From Zizania palustris (Eukaryota > Streptophyta > Magnoliopsida > Poales > Poaceae): a DNA stretch of 64,000 nt. The translations under genes were made by a program, and so were the position numbers. The stretch spans positions 64,462,642 to 64,526,641 of the forward strand of contig JAAALK010000283.1 in NCBI GenBank assembly GCA_019279435.1. The letters are read 5' to 3'. How positions within the stretch are numbered: position 1 is the first letter of the stretch; every line of letters starts with the position of its first letter. The notes beneath the pieces were generated by a model that saw only the letters and a program-made list of their open reading frames with translations, did no database searches and had not been told where the DNA came from. Shown piece after piece: positions 46,990 to 58,699 of the stretch.

Positions 46990-49800
46990 ATCATGGAATG
47001 TAAGATGGCTTAACAATCCGACAAAGCGACATGTTGTCTAGTCCTTCATTCATGGTACTAAAGCCACGATTGTTTTCCTAGAAGAAACAAAACTCAACGA
47101 CTTCTCTCCATCTCTTGTGAGGGAAACCTTGGGCAGTCACTTCAGTTCTTCTTTCATCTCCATTTCGATGAGTGGATCATGAGGGGGCATCTTCCTCGCT
47201 TGTGATGAGAACCTCTTTGCACTGTCTAACCCAAACTTTGGTATGCACTCCATTTCAACGATCGTGGTTTCGAAAGTGGATAATAGCTCTTTGTGGCTCA
47301 CCAAGTCTATGGCTCCCAAGCAGATTAGGATAAGATTTCCTTCCTACTTGAGCTTCACCAATTTTGTCATCAACACTAGCTTCCTTGGCTAATCTTGGGA
47401 GATTTCAACCTAATTTATAGGGCCTAGGACAAGATCAATGCAAGGCTAAATCGACACATGATGGGTGAGTACAAAGCCGCTTTGAACTTCCTTGCCCTCC
47501 GAGAGATCCATCTCAACGAATGTTGTTCCACTTGGTCAAACGAGGCTGCATCTCCAATCATGACTAAAATTGACCGTTTTTCTGCACTCATGACTAGGAT
47601 GCACTCTTTTAAAAATATTCTCTCCAAGGCTTATCCTCCCATTCGTCCGACCATAGCCCTATCCTCTTGATATGGGATGCAGCACCATTTACTCTCAACT
47701 TGTTCAAAGTAGAGGGCTTCTACGAGATCATCCATGAGGCTTAGGAACTACAAGTTACCACTTCAGGCGCGTTCCATACTCCACACTCGCTTGAGCCACA
47801 CACAACACGGAATCTCAAAAAAATGCAGATGACCTTCATCAGGGATATTCGCCTACAATCTACCATCTCTATGGAGGTAATCTTCCAACTGGAGAAAGTG
47901 GAGGAGTCCAGTTTATTGGCACTTGCAGAACTATCCTTGAGAGCCAGGTTGAAGGTCTAGCTTCTCAGATTGGCGGTGGTAGACAAATCAAGGCTCATGC
48001 AGCGGTCGCACCAAATTTTTATCAAGGAGGGGGACGCCAACAACTAGTTTTTCCACCTTAAAGAAAATGGTTGCGAGCGACGCAATTTTATTCCTTTATA
48101 TAGAGGGGCGACTCCTTGGCATCTCATGAAGAAAAAGAGGTCATTGTTCATGACCACTTCCAAGATTCCCTAGGACAGAAATCCCCTAGGATGCTCTCCT
48201 GTAATTGGGATTCCCTTGATCTCTCACGTCATGACCTTACTGAGATTGAGGTTCCTTTCACTAAAGAAGAAATAAAGAAGATTGTATTCAACATGAACCC
48301 TAAAAAGGTGTCGGGCATCGATAGCTTCACCCTTAAATTCTTTTTGGTCTTTTGGGACTTGATTAAGTGGACCTCCTAGATTTGTTTTCACTCAATTTTT
48401 CAACCTTCGAACTGGCAACCTTCGCGCTCTTAACAAGGTACACATAATTCTTATTCCTAAAAAAGAGAGTGGCACTATAGTGAGGGTTTACAATCCAATT
48501 AGGATCATAAATGTTGTCGCAAAGATAATCACCAAAGTGCTTGCCATGTGCCTTGCAAATCGCCTAAATGTGTTGGTTTCCCCCAACCAAAGCACTTTCA
48601 TCAAAGCAAGAGCTCTACAGGATAACATCATATGCATTCAACACATGGTAAAATTTCTCCACACAACCAAGACACCGACTCTTTTATTAAGCTCGACATC
48701 GTTAAAGGCTTCGACTCGGTGTGCTGGGAGTTTCTAGTAAAGCTCCTCCAACGATGGGGTTTGACCCTCGATGGATAAATTGGATTTGCATGCTACTTTC
48801 TACGTCCTCCTTGAGGATTTTGCTCAACATGAGACCTGGCAAGCAAATTTCCCATCATAGGGCCTTTTCCAAGGTCGTCTCCCTTCTGTTCTTCATATTA
48901 GCGATCGACCCTCTCTATAAGATTCTCGAAGGTGTGATGATAGCTGGTGTTTTATGTACACTACCACTTTTTAGTGGAGTTCCCTACACTGCTCTATATG
49001 CAGATGATGCTTACATCTTCCTATTGCCAAGGAGGCAAGACCTAGAGCACCTCAAATCAATCCTTGATTGTTGTGGAAAGCTGACGGGTCTCATCAACAA
49101 CTTTGACAAGACGGAAATCCATCACATTCATTGCGACTAAATGGCCATGGGCCCTTTTAGAGAGTCTTTCAATGCAAAACAGGGCTCCTTCCCCTATCGT
49201 TTCCTCAATCTCCCACTCCACTTTAGGAAGCTGCACAAAGGGGATTTCCAACCGTTGGTTGATAAGATCGTCGACTGCCTCAAGGGATGGAAATGAAAGT
49301 TGCTCTCCTCTCAGGGTCACCTAACCTTAGTACATGTTCTCATGGCTATCCCCATCTTCTACCTTTGTGCATTACAGACCCCAAAGTGGATGTTGTAGTA
49401 CATTGATAAGCTCTAGAGGGCGTTTCTCTAGAAAGGTACAAATGAGATTTTTGGGGGTCACGTCTTGTTAACTGGTAGCAAGTATGATCCCCCGAAGGCT
49501 CTGGGAGGTCTTAGAGGTTTGGGTGTGCCCTCCACTTACAGTGGGCCTAGAAGGGTGTCAAACGGTAAATAAGTGTGGAGGACTATTTCTACATCTTTGG
49601 ACTTTTCAGATAAGGCTCTCTTCAGCGTCTTGACTGTTATCACGATCGACAAAGGGGACTGCCTTGGATTTTGGCAATCCCGTTGGCTAAATGGGTGTGC
49701 TCTAATGGACCCAGCTCCTAATCTTTTCAAGCGAGTCAAAAGGAAGAACAAGACCGTCAAAGTCAAACTTCATAATTCAAACTGGCTTAGAGCCCTTTGA
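46990..49800 (+). pseudogene. LINE ORF2 remnant (endonuclease and reverse transcriptase)
   Basis: It opens with ILSWNVRWLNNPTKRHVV (46992 onward), the start of the apurinic endonuclease of plant LINEs, and continues with LEETKLNDF. The reverse transcriptase reads FTKEEIKKIVFNMNPKKVSG (48258 onward), VSPNQSTFIKARALQDNI, and YTALYADDAYIFLLP (catalytic YADD near 49000). The C-terminus has GGLRGLGVP and LGFWQSRWLNG. Multiple stops and frameshifts are visible. Confidence 0.85.
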
Positions 49801-49839
49801 AACCATATCAACTCCACTTCGACTCCACAGTGTTGGCTA

Positions 49840-50192
49840 AGCTCATCAAAATGATGCAACCTAGTTCCGAGTGTCGAATCTCGCCGGGATTAATCTTGGG
49901 AAGCCAGGGGTGGGCGATGCATCGAAGAGTAGTTGTTTGTAGGGTTGTGTTGTTGTTTTCCTAGCTAATTAGGTACATATTTATAGTCCGGAGACTTGTC
50001 GTCCAAGTAATCTACATTGTAACTAATTCTAGATCATCCTCATCTTTCCTCTATAATCATCTCCTTCATCCGATCATATTGTAACAACATGGATGAGCTT
50101 CTTTGACCATCTTTGACCGGACTTCTTTGACTTTTGTTGACCATGCGACACCTTTGGCGGGCCTGGGCTTTACCAAATCTCGATGTCAATAC
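49840..50192 (-). repeat. Tat-type gypsy LTR fragment, minus orientation
   Basis: Its reverse complement matches the LTR at about 56995-57320: GCCGAGATTTGG/ATCGAGATTTGG, GCCCAGG, TTGGACGGCAAGTC, ACTATAAATATGTACC, and TTCGACACTCGGA in the same order. It abuts the LINE on its left. Confidence 0.75.
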
Positions 50193-51640
50193 ATGCCCCC
50201 CAGTTTTAGAGCATCAATAGGGTAACCGATGCTTCAAAATTATCGATCATCATTACCTTCTACCATCACATCCTCTCAGTCACCTTCGTGACGTCTTTTC
50301 AAATTTATGATTAGTAGTCGAAACCCTTCACCTTCCAATTTTTTTATATATAATAGATCGGGCCTTGACTTCCTTCCTCTTCTCATTCTTTCTTCGGTTG
50401 TGAATGACTATGACGGGTGTCGCCTGGTCTGATGCATCTACTTTTCTTTGTGGCGGCGTTAGAGCAGACTTCATTCCACACTGTTATGCATTGGCATTTA
50501 TAGGCTAAAGATCTTGCCTCTTCTGATCTCGAGCCTGCAACCATTCAGTAGTTTCAAGAATTGCACTCATGATCACCTTTGGTCGAACATTTGAGGTGAT
50601 CCCACCAAACCCGCCAGGATCGACTTGACCCAGTTTACCAAGGAGTCATCTTTTTATTTTATAAGTGACTCGATCACTCCACCCTTCTTCTTCGTGTTTT
50701 CTGTTCATCGTTTATTCTTTCCCCCTAAGCTCACCGCCATCTACCTCTAGTAACGTTTGTGGCTACCGTCGTTCATCACCTTTCTCTTTGTCAACCCCGT
50801 GTGATTCCCGAGGTAAGCTTTCGACGTTATCGTTATTCTTTGGTCCTCCTTGGTTCATCCACCGTTTTTACTCACTACTTCTCTTTTCTTTTATTATTCC
50901 TCTTGTTTATTTTCACCGCATTCCTTTATCTAACTAACTTTGCCTTTCGTAGGAAGACAACCATGATGCTCCTCTAGTGAGCTCCAGTAGATAAATGGAG
51001 GGCAGTCTTGAGGTCGTCGGTTGTGCTGTTAGAGCTTGATCAACCATGGGCAGAGGAAACTGATCTAGCGGTGAAGCTGAAGAAAGTCCGGATGAAGGTT
51101 GTTGAGAAGGTAGGTGACGTGGCCTCCTACTCGGCCTTGGTTGGCGCCAAAAAATGTTGGCTCATCGATGTCGTTCGTCCTGCGCAGCGCTGATGCTGCA
51201 CCCATCAAAGGCCGAGCCGTCCTTCGGGGTGAGGGTGTTGTTAGGTCATAGATGATTGGGGCCGCCCGATGGGCTTTTTGCATAGGGTCTTTTGACTTGT
51301 AACTTGAAACGTGCCTTCGTGATGTATTTATTTTCGAATCTTTGGAATTGGTCCTGAGTTTTTATGTCTAAGGGCGATGGTTTTGCATCGATTGTCTAAA
51401 GGTGATACCGTTGGTATCGGCTGTCTTGCGTGTAGATCTTTTAGGCATCCATCGAAATGATCGGAAAATATTTCTTCAAAGTACTCATCCAAACCTTTCT
51501 GATACCTCTGAAGTAACGTCATCAGTATGTTTTGTGCTTCATCGGGGGAATCTTGGGCTCAAGCTGTCGCTAGGTCCGATGTATGCCTCTGTAGTTCATC
51601 GGTTTGCAGCGAAGCGTTGACCGAATCCACTTTCGTTTTG
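50193..51640. other. Unassigned sequence between gypsy fragments
   Basis: Short frames such as 51008-51193 (plus) and 51065-51283 (minus) lack recognisable domains. It lies between two minus-orientation gypsy pieces and is probably decayed gypsy DNA. Confidence 0.35.
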
Positions 51641-51652
51641 TCGATGCCATCT

Positions 51653-52051
51653 TCACTTGATAAGCTTGGGCAGTTCTTTGCTAATTGGTTTGACTCCGTC
51701 GTCTGATACTTCAAGAAAAATATCATCCCAAGCCTTTTTTGATAGACAGATAACCTCTTCCATCTCCCACACCGATAAATCGACTATCGCTATGTTTACC
51801 GACCTATTAGCGGGGATTATCTCAATTTGATCGCCGACCCATTTCATCAGGTTTTGGTGCATCGTTGATGGGACACAACAGTTTGCGTGAATCCAATCTT
51901 GTCCTAGCAACAAGCTATAAGATCCTTTCCCTTCTCTGATGAAGAACGTGGTCGGCATTGTCTTGCTCCCAACTGCCAGCTCTGTGTTCAACACTCCCAT
52001 CGTCGATACATGCTTTTCGGCATGTGTCGTGTACATCAATTCGATAGCCAA
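51653..52051 (-). pseudogene. Gypsy aspartic-protease region fragment (Tat type)
   Basis: The 132-codon frame reads VGSKTMPTTFFI, SYSLLLGQDWIHAN, CCVPSTMHQNLMKW and VGDQIEI. This is the region after the active-site motif of Tat-lineage proteases, including the LLGxDWIHA block. The active-site part is missing, so this is a fragment. Its orientation matches the minus-strand LTR piece at 49840-50192. Confidence 0.8.
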
Positions 52052-52059
52052 TCGACATT

Positions 52060-52200
52060 GCTACTAACGATTTTCCACACCTTATAAGTTGCAGGGTCAA
52101 ACTGATTGGAACACTCAGAACTTCTAAAATTGTAGGATATATACTGGAGTTAAGCAGACCTTCCACGTCATGTGTGACCAAAAACAATACCAACATAACC
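52060..52200 (+). repeat. Tat LTR-end/leader fragment, plus orientation
   Basis: TTGCAGGGTCAAACTGATTGG and following sequence match 58435-58550 (CAGGGTCAAACTGATTGGTA, then a TACTGAAGTTAAG block). It is opposite in orientation to the adjacent protease fragment. Confidence 0.7.
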
Positions 52201-53312
52201 TCAAAACAAATTATTGCTACCATAAAACGAATTTTTTTCTGAATTAGAAATTCAAGTGCACATACCGTACGTGCAATTAATGTATTAGAGCAATCATATA
52301 GTCTAGCTAACTTCAATTCAAAAGAAAATATACATGTAGAGAGAGAAATACTCGTGATTGAAAAAGCGAGGCGCGCGCGTAAAAACTTACTAGTAGCCCA
52401 ATTAAATACTAAGTCCAAAAAAATAAGCCCTAATTTATTCGGGGAATTGATTAAACGTCCGTTGATCTGTCTAACAAATCCAATCTTTCAAAGCCCTTGT
52501 TGACATATGTACGGACCTTGGGTTTACGATGACCCGAAACAAGACCCAGGCCCTAACCCAAGGAAATCGGGGCCGGGCCGGGTCGGGCCGGGCCGGGCTT
52601 CACTGCTTTACAGGAGCTTAGTGAAGCTAATAATTCTGCTCCTGTCCTCCTTATCCTGTCCTCAATCGGCTTTTGCTCTCTCAAACAGAGACCTTTAAGG
52701 CGTCGTGATCTCTCTCCTCCAATCCCGACAAAGTACACCATCGTCTCCTGCCTTGATGTTCTCCATCTCGATCCCCTCTATCATATGCTAGCTCATCCCT
52801 CCTCCATAGCCTAGCTTCTCCGGTCTTCTTCTCCAACCCCTCTCTTCCTTGCTGCAACCACATAGCTAGCTAGCTTGAGCCTCGAGGAGGCAAAAACCCA
52901 ACCAAAACTCCATAAAATAGTGCCCAATCCACAAGCACACACGCACGCTGACACGCACGCACAGAGACATCATATACCAGGAGAAAAAATAATTCTTGCT
53001 TAGAGTGTTTCACTAGCTAGCAGAAGGCCAGAAGCTAGCTCGCTTGATCTACTTTCTCTCTCTCTCTCTCTACCGCCTCCGCCGGCGGCGGCGGTCGCAC
53101 CGGCGTACCGACTCACATCATCAGTTTGTCACACCTGAGTTTATACCTGGTGGCCAGCTTAGCGGAATTGAAGAAGCCCCACTACTGGCTACTAGAAGAG
53201 TTTGTAGGTCACTACTGGCCGAATCCATCACTCACCTTCTGTCCTTCTCCCTGAGGAGAAAAGCTTTATCTTTTGTGTGTGTGTGTGTGTGTATACCATC
53301 GCGTGAGGAGTC
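52201..53312. other. Upstream region of the TCP gene
   Basis: It contains a GGGCC/GGGTC repeat cluster (52570-52598), CT-rich leader sequence and a (CT)n run (53054-53071) before the ATG. The transcription start is not identified; no TATA box was convincing. Confidence 0.45.
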
Positions 53313-54482
53313 ATGGATATCACCGGAGATGCTGGCGGACGCCGCCCCAACTTCCCCTTGCAGCTCCTCGGAAAGGAGGAGCAGCCGTGCTCGACTGCTG
53401 GCGGCGTCGGCTCGGCCGGGATGAACGGGTCGGCGGCGCTGGTGGGAGAGCAGCAGGCGCAGACGAAGGTGTCGCTGCCGAAGCGGACGTCGACGAAGGA
53501 CCGGCACACGAAAGTGGACGGCCGAGGGCGGCGCATCCGGATGCCGGCGATTTGCGCGGCGCGGGTGTTCCAGCTGACGCGAGAGCTGGGGCACAAGACC
53601 GACGGCGAGACCATCGAGTGGCTGCTGCAGCAGGCAGAGCCCGCCGTGATCGCGGCGACCGGGACAGGCACTATCCCGGCCAACTTCACCTCCCTCAACA
53701 TCTCCCTCCGCTCCTCAGGCTCATCTCTCTCCATCCCCTCCCACCTCCGGTTGGCCGGCTTGGCTGGCCCTAGCTTCGCCGGCTCACGGGCTGACGCGTG
53801 GGACCGGGTCATCGGCCTCGGGTTCGGCGCCGGGGCCGAGGGGCCCTCCTCCGCCGCCTCCTCGTCGTCATCCCCGCTGCTGATGAGCTTCCACTCAGGA
53901 AGCAGCGGGCTTGATGTGTCGCTGTCGTCGTCGACGTCCGCCGCCGCCAACACCGACCTGTCCCGGAAGCGGCGGTGGGAGCAAGAAATGCAGCAGCAGC
54001 AGCAGCAGTACCAGCAGCAGATGGCCGGGTACACGCAGAGCCAAATTCCAGGTACTCTATGGATGGTGCCGAGCAGCAATGCGCAGACAGGTGGTGGAGG
54101 TGGTGGCGGCGGCGGCGGCGGCGACTCGATCTGGACGTTCCCGCAGTCAGCGAGCGGCGGCGCGACGACTGTGTACCGTGGCGTGCCTAGCGGGCTACAT
54201 TTCATGAACTTCCCGGCGCCGATGGCGCTGCTCCCCAGCGGGCAGCAAGTCGGTCTAAGCCAGGTTAGCGGCAATGGCGGCGGCGGCGGCGGAGGTGAGG
54301 GGCACATGGGGATTCTCGATGCGCTCAATGCGTACCGTACTACGCAGGCCGCCGCTCCCCCAGACGCCGGCAGGACGCCGGGGCAGAATGGAGCAGAAGG
54401 CGGTTCTAATCATCATCGTCAGCACCATCAGCACGGCGGCGGTGGCGAGCGGCATGAGAGCATGAGCACCAGCGACTCGTAG
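53313..54482 (+). CDS. Class I TCP transcription factor (PCF type), single exon
   Basis: The product is 389 aa. Class I TCPs bind GGNCCCAC-like sites as dimers and regulate cell growth and proliferation. The TCP domain spans about residues 57-115: KRTSTKDRHTKVDGRGRRIR (basic region), MPAICAARVFQLTRELG (helix 1), then GETIEWLLQQAEPAVIAA (helix 2). The short basic region and the IEWLLQQAEPA helix mark class I. Cys 83 sits where a redox-sensitive cysteine of class I proteins is reported. A conserved RRPNFPLQLLG lies near the N-terminus. Downstream are SLNISLRSSGSSLSI, a Gln run with QQQYQQQM, two Gly runs and a His-rich tail. It is intronless and intact. The exact rice or maize orthologue is not assigned. 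Confidence 0.93.
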   Translation: MDITGDAGGRRPNFPLQLLGKEEQPCSTAGGVGSAGMNGSAALVGEQQAQTKVSLPKRTSTKDRHTKVDGRGRRIRMPAICAARVFQLTRELGHKTDGETIEWLLQQAEPAVIAATGTGTIPANFTSLNISLRSSGSSLSIPSHLRLAGLAGPSFAGSRADAWDRVIGLGFGAGAEGPSSAASSSSSPLLMSFHSGSSGLDVSLSSSTSAAANTDLSRKRRWEQEMQQQQQQYQQQMAGYTQSQIPGTLWMVPSSNAQTGGGGGGGGGGGDSIWTFPQSASGGATTVYRGVPSGLHFMNFPAPMALLPSGQQVGLSQVSGNGGGGGGGEGHMGILDALNAYRTTQAAAPPDAGRTPGQNGAEGGSNHHRQHHQHGGGGERHESMSTSDS

Positions 54483-55633
54483 GCCTACGTACGTCGCCGA
54501 CGCGCGCGCGTTGCTTGGCTCCGGTGTGTGACTGCGGCCCGCGCAACCTTTACTTTGTTTTGATTTGCTCTTCTTTTCGTCATTTTGTTTGAGTTGTTTA
54601 TGGCTTAATTTGTTCCTAGCTCGATCCATAATATTCATGCAAGGATCATACGCTTAAATTGCTTCATTCCACGGCATCTGCACATTTATTATTTTGTTGT
54701 TGTGATCGATCACACCATGATATATGATATATAGAGATACGTGCATCTTGTTGAATAGAGAGGCAAAGCTAACGAAAAATAAAAAATATTCAATTAACCA
54801 TTCATATTTTGTTTAGGAGTTTTGTAGATCTATTTTGATAAAAGATAAGACGAAGTAGTAGAGCTCTCCCAAACAGACTCATAATCGATAAACACCGATT
54901 TATTTTTCGACGAACACCGAAGCAGCACTCTCTTGATTCCATGGGGCTCCACCCCTGTTAGGGTTTGGTTCGAATGCTAGAAGAAGCTACAATCTTTAAT
55001 CAGCCAGGACATAACTGCAATTGATTGATGAGGATTATAAATTCACCATCATATCGGTAGCTCATATATCCTTCTCCAATCTATCGCACGTCCGTGTTAG
55101 TTGTGTCACTCTGAGCCCTTAATTAATTCCGTGTGTTGCTTAATTACTTCTCAAATATATCTTTTCTCGGACACACGCGACAAAACTTTTGTCAGACAAA
55201 AGCTTTTCATTCGAATTGTACGTACGCAGTACGTGACACGGCAGGCAAGCACCCATCAAAGGTTCATTCCTTTCATTTGAACACACGTATATATGCACGT
55301 CGACGATGAAAGGGGTCGGCCGGCCGGGGCGCGGCGCGCCGCCGGAGCAACACGTACGTACACAGTTGCCACCTCGCCCGCGCCGGCCGCCCGCGCCGTG
55401 CCCCGGCCGCGCCGTGCGCGCGCGCGCCTGCGCACAGGCGGCGGGCAACAACGGAATCGCGCACGGGAGACCGGCCCACGCGCGCCTACTGGCACGCGCT
55501 TGCTGCTGCCAGTAGGACTATAGTCTATAGCGTGCGCGCGCGGGCGCGGGAGCGGGTGGTCCAGAGCGCGCGATGCATGGCTGCAGGGCGCACACTGACA
55601 TGCCTGGCCCCAGCCTCACGGCCGACCGTGTCT
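54483..55633. other. TCP 3' region and GC-rich intergenic DNA
   Basis: The 3' UTR probably ends near 54660. About 55300-55600 is a CGCGCG-rich block with overlapping, compositionally biased frames on both strands and no family motif. Confidence 0.4.
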
Positions 55634-55969
55634 AAGCCCTGTTTGTTGGATCATGGATTAGCAATTAAATTTTAATTTGAATTGGTAAGCTAACTATTAT
55701 TTTTTGGTTAACTAATAGCTACTCATTAGTCCACAAAAGTAAACTAATTTGAGTTAATAAGGATCATTGGACTATTTTGTCTACTTAGACTATTGTAGCA
55801 CAATTATTGAAACATGCACAAAATTAGCTTTAGATATCAATTAGTCAAAACTATCAAAACATGCAACAAGTAATTTTTAATTAACTAACTATTAGCAAGC
55901 TAATAATTAATTACACTAGTAGATAGTAGTCAACTAGCTAGCTAACTATTGTCCATCCAAACGGGGCTT
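55634..55969. mobile_element. MITE with AAGCCC(T/C)GTTTG ends
   Basis: The left end AAGCCCTGTTTG and right end CAAACGGGGCTT are inverted repeats with one mismatch. The 336-bp interior is AT-rich and non-coding, with TTAGCTAAC-like motifs. The target duplication is unclear, so the superfamily (PIF/Harbinger or hAT) is not decided. Confidence 0.65.
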
Positions 55970-56189
55970 TGATCAAATGGCCGCTGGGCGACGTAAACTG
56001 ATCTCCGCTGCTGCATGCTCGAGCAATCGATCATATCGATTGAACGAGCTAGGTAGAGAGAATCCTGCATATATATCCGAGATTTCCAGCTTACTTGAGC
56101 TAGCGGTAGCTAGCTAGCTATTACAATATCAGTAAGCCCCTCTCACATGACTAATATAATGTTATTATGTTATTTACGTAGTTTCAGAC

Positions 56190-56880
56190 CTTACTTCCCT
56201 TAAATTTTATAGAATCACTGTCACATAAACTATCTTTAGTGATGGGTAAAACACACACATCAGTAATATATTTTTAGTGACAGACTATTTCACACGTGCC
56301 AATAATATTGTATTATTAGTGACGGGTCACAATAGAACCTGTCACTAAAGAAGGGGCACCCCTATCAACCTGTGTTCCTGATAGTTGCTTAAAAAGATCA
56401 ATCATCTAGTCAATTGCGGACGTCACCGGGTTTATAAATTGTACATTGTATATATTTCTTAATGTGTTAACAAACTGAAGCGATGTTATCTTACTGTTAT
56501 AATATCTGAGGCAGTCCCAATTGTGATGCATAAAATGACAAATGGATATGTTGGATATGTTGAATGTCAAATCCTGGCTTTGATTCAATATGCAACCTAA
56601 AAACTATTTTTTTTTCAAAATGACCATAATATTAGTGACAGGTAACGATAGTCAACCATAACTAAAGGACCCTTTAGTGATCGGTGACCTTGTGACCCAT
56701 CACTACAAAGTAATAGTAGGTAAGTTGGTAAACAACCTTTAGTGATGGGTAACAATAGTAATAGCAGGTGAGTCTAGGGTTAGGGCCACATCACTGATAT
56801 GTACATCATCAGTGAAAACTACCACCCGTCACCGATGACTCCCTCCACTTATAAATAGACGGGGCACCGAAGTGAATCAT
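56190..56880. mobile_element. CACTA-like remnant with TTAGTGACGGGT repeats
   Basis: Many direct and inverted variants of TTTAGTGATGGGT / ACCCGTCACTAA fill this stretch, as in the subterminal regions of grass CACTA elements. No intact CACTA terminus or transposase was found. Confidence 0.5.
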
Positions 56881-56974
56881 CACACTTTCACTTTACGTAA
56901 CCCTAACCCTAGACTCCCACCACCATTGTTGCATTCGTTATCCTTCTCTCCACATGCACTGTCGGCCGTGGAAC

Positions 56975-57880
56975 CCTATTGATGCCGAGATTTGGTAAAG
57001 CCCAGGTCCCACCAAGGATGTCGCACGGTCAACAAAGGTCAAAGAGATTCGATCAAAGAAAGTTAAGGAAGCCCATTCATGACATATGCGTGGCTGGATG
57101 AGAGAAGCTGATGGGGATAAAGATGAGAAGAAGATGAAGATTATCCGGAATCAATTAAGATAGAGACCTTGGACGGCAAGTCTCCGCACTATAAAAATGT
57201 ACCCCTAGTGAGATTAAAAAACACATTTTTGTCAATCAACTACTCGGTATATCGCCCCTCTTGCCTTTCAAGGTTAATTCGGCGAGGTTCGACACTCGGA
57301 GCTGGGCTACATCATTTTGATCTCCGGCAAAGAGGTGAGTCACACTACCGCCAACGTCCGTACTAGTAAGGTCAGTATCCTCATGGTTGCATCAGATTGA
57401 TCTCTTGATGTGAACGTCGAAACAGTATTGGTGATGCCAGCATTTGGAAGAAGCCCAGGCCCACTAAAGATGCCTCGCGGTCAATAGAAGTAAAAAGAAT
57501 ATGGTCAAAAGAGAGTCAAAGAAGCCCGTTTATGGCATACACGATCGGATAGGAAGAGCCAATGGAGATACGAGCGAAAAATAAGATGAAGGTTATTAGA
57601 ATCGATTAGGATATGTTACTTGGACGGCAAGTATTCAGACTATAAATATGTACCCCTAGTTAGCTTAGAAGAACACATTTATGTCAATCAACTACTCGGT
57701 GCATCGCCACCCTTTGGATTCTAAGGTTAATCCGACGAGGTTCAGCACTCGGAGCTGGGCTGCATCGTTTTGATCCTCGGTGAAGAGGTGAGTCCCGCCA
57801 CCACCGACGTCCGTACCAATTAGGTCAGTACCCTCATGGCTGCATAAGATTGATCTCTTGAGGTGAACGTAGAAATAGTA
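56975..57880 (+). repeat. Tandem duplication of about 440 bp inside the Tat LTR
   Basis: Unit 1 (about 56993-57425) and unit 2 (about 57430-57870) share, in order, GATGCC, GAAGCCC, CTTGGACGGCAAGT, ACTATAAAxATGTACCCCTAG, CAATCAACTACTCGG, ACTCGGAGCTGGGCT, and ATTGATCTCTTGA. The copies are diverged at many positions. A duplicated TATA-containing promoter block is a likely consequence. Confidence 0.8.
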
Positions 57881-58562
57881 TGGTCGCTGGTTGTTCTCGG
57901 TGTATTAGCTAGGTCTAAGGTTGTATCAGTTCATTTTGATCTCTTAGATTGATGTGATCTAGGTGTGATAGTTTGAGGCTTCATCGGTTAGGTTCGACAT
58001 CTCTTACTATTGTATCTCTTACAGGCTGTATTTCGTTCATCTAAATAAAGCATGCCCGATACTTTGACATATTATTAAGATCATCGTGACTAGCTACTAT
58101 CTTGGTTAGGTCCAATCTAGTTATTGTGATGATTTTCATGATATAAACATGTTATTTGGCACGTTTTATTTATTTCTGTCGGAGTATAAGCCGACGGGTT
58201 ATCTTTAATTAAATGTCATATCTTATTCATCATCGGAGAGTGTCCATCGACCCGTAAGCGTAAAACTGCTTATCTCATCGGCCGATGGCATAGTCACCTG
58301 ATCGGTTCAAACATGGTCATCGACCATGTGGCCCATCGACATGATATTCCACTGTTTCACAATTTTTTCCACATTCATCGGCTTGCCAGCCGATAGGATA
58401 TGCTACTAATGTCATATTTTTTGTTCCCTTATCAGTTGCAGGGTCAAACTGATTGGTACGCCTTAACCCTTTTTCTAAGAACGTAGGACCTGTACTGAAG
58501 TTAAGAAGATCTCTCAGGCCACGCGTATGTCAAAGTGTGAAAAACGCACCAACACGTTTTTT

Positions 58563-58579
58563 TGGCACACCCAGTGGGA
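58563..58579 (+). other. Leader segment after the LTR
   Basis: TGGCACACCCAGTGGGA is close to the sequence found between LTR and gag in many grass gypsy elements. It may include the primer site, but the LTR end is not clear. Confidence 0.45.
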
Positions 58580-58699
58580 AACAAACTTCGCCTACCTATC
58601 ATACAAGGCCCGAGACGTGTGACACTATTGAAGCGGCGGATGGAGGAATTATACCAACCCACGACAGAGAGCCGACCTCATCCTATGAAGACCGTATTG

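Larger units (their letters stand above)
43998..49830 (+). mobile_element. Dead L1-type LINE, nearly full length
   Basis: The order is that of a plant LINE: an ORF1-like region with two zinc-knuckle remnants, a spacer, then ORF2 with an endonuclease start and a reverse transcriptase, ending in a C-terminal region with FWQSRWLNG. All frames carry many stops. The right end joins a gypsy LTR fragment at about 49840, so the poly-A end was lost. No flanking target duplication is recognisable. Confidence 0.8.

Noticed and set aside
52570..52598. GGGCC repeats as TCP autoregulatory sites
   Set aside because: They lack the GTGGGNCC core of class I TCP sites and lie next to repeat DNA, so autoregulation is not supported.
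53228..54328. 366-codon open frame on the minus strand opposite the TCP gene
   Set aside because: It is the antisense shadow of a GC-rich coding exon; its sequence is low-complexity Pro/Ser-rich and the plus strand carries the conserved TCP domain.
56896..56916. Telomere-like CCCTAACCCTA
   Set aside because: Only about two units; such short motifs occur often in plant promoters and do not indicate an interstitial telomere.
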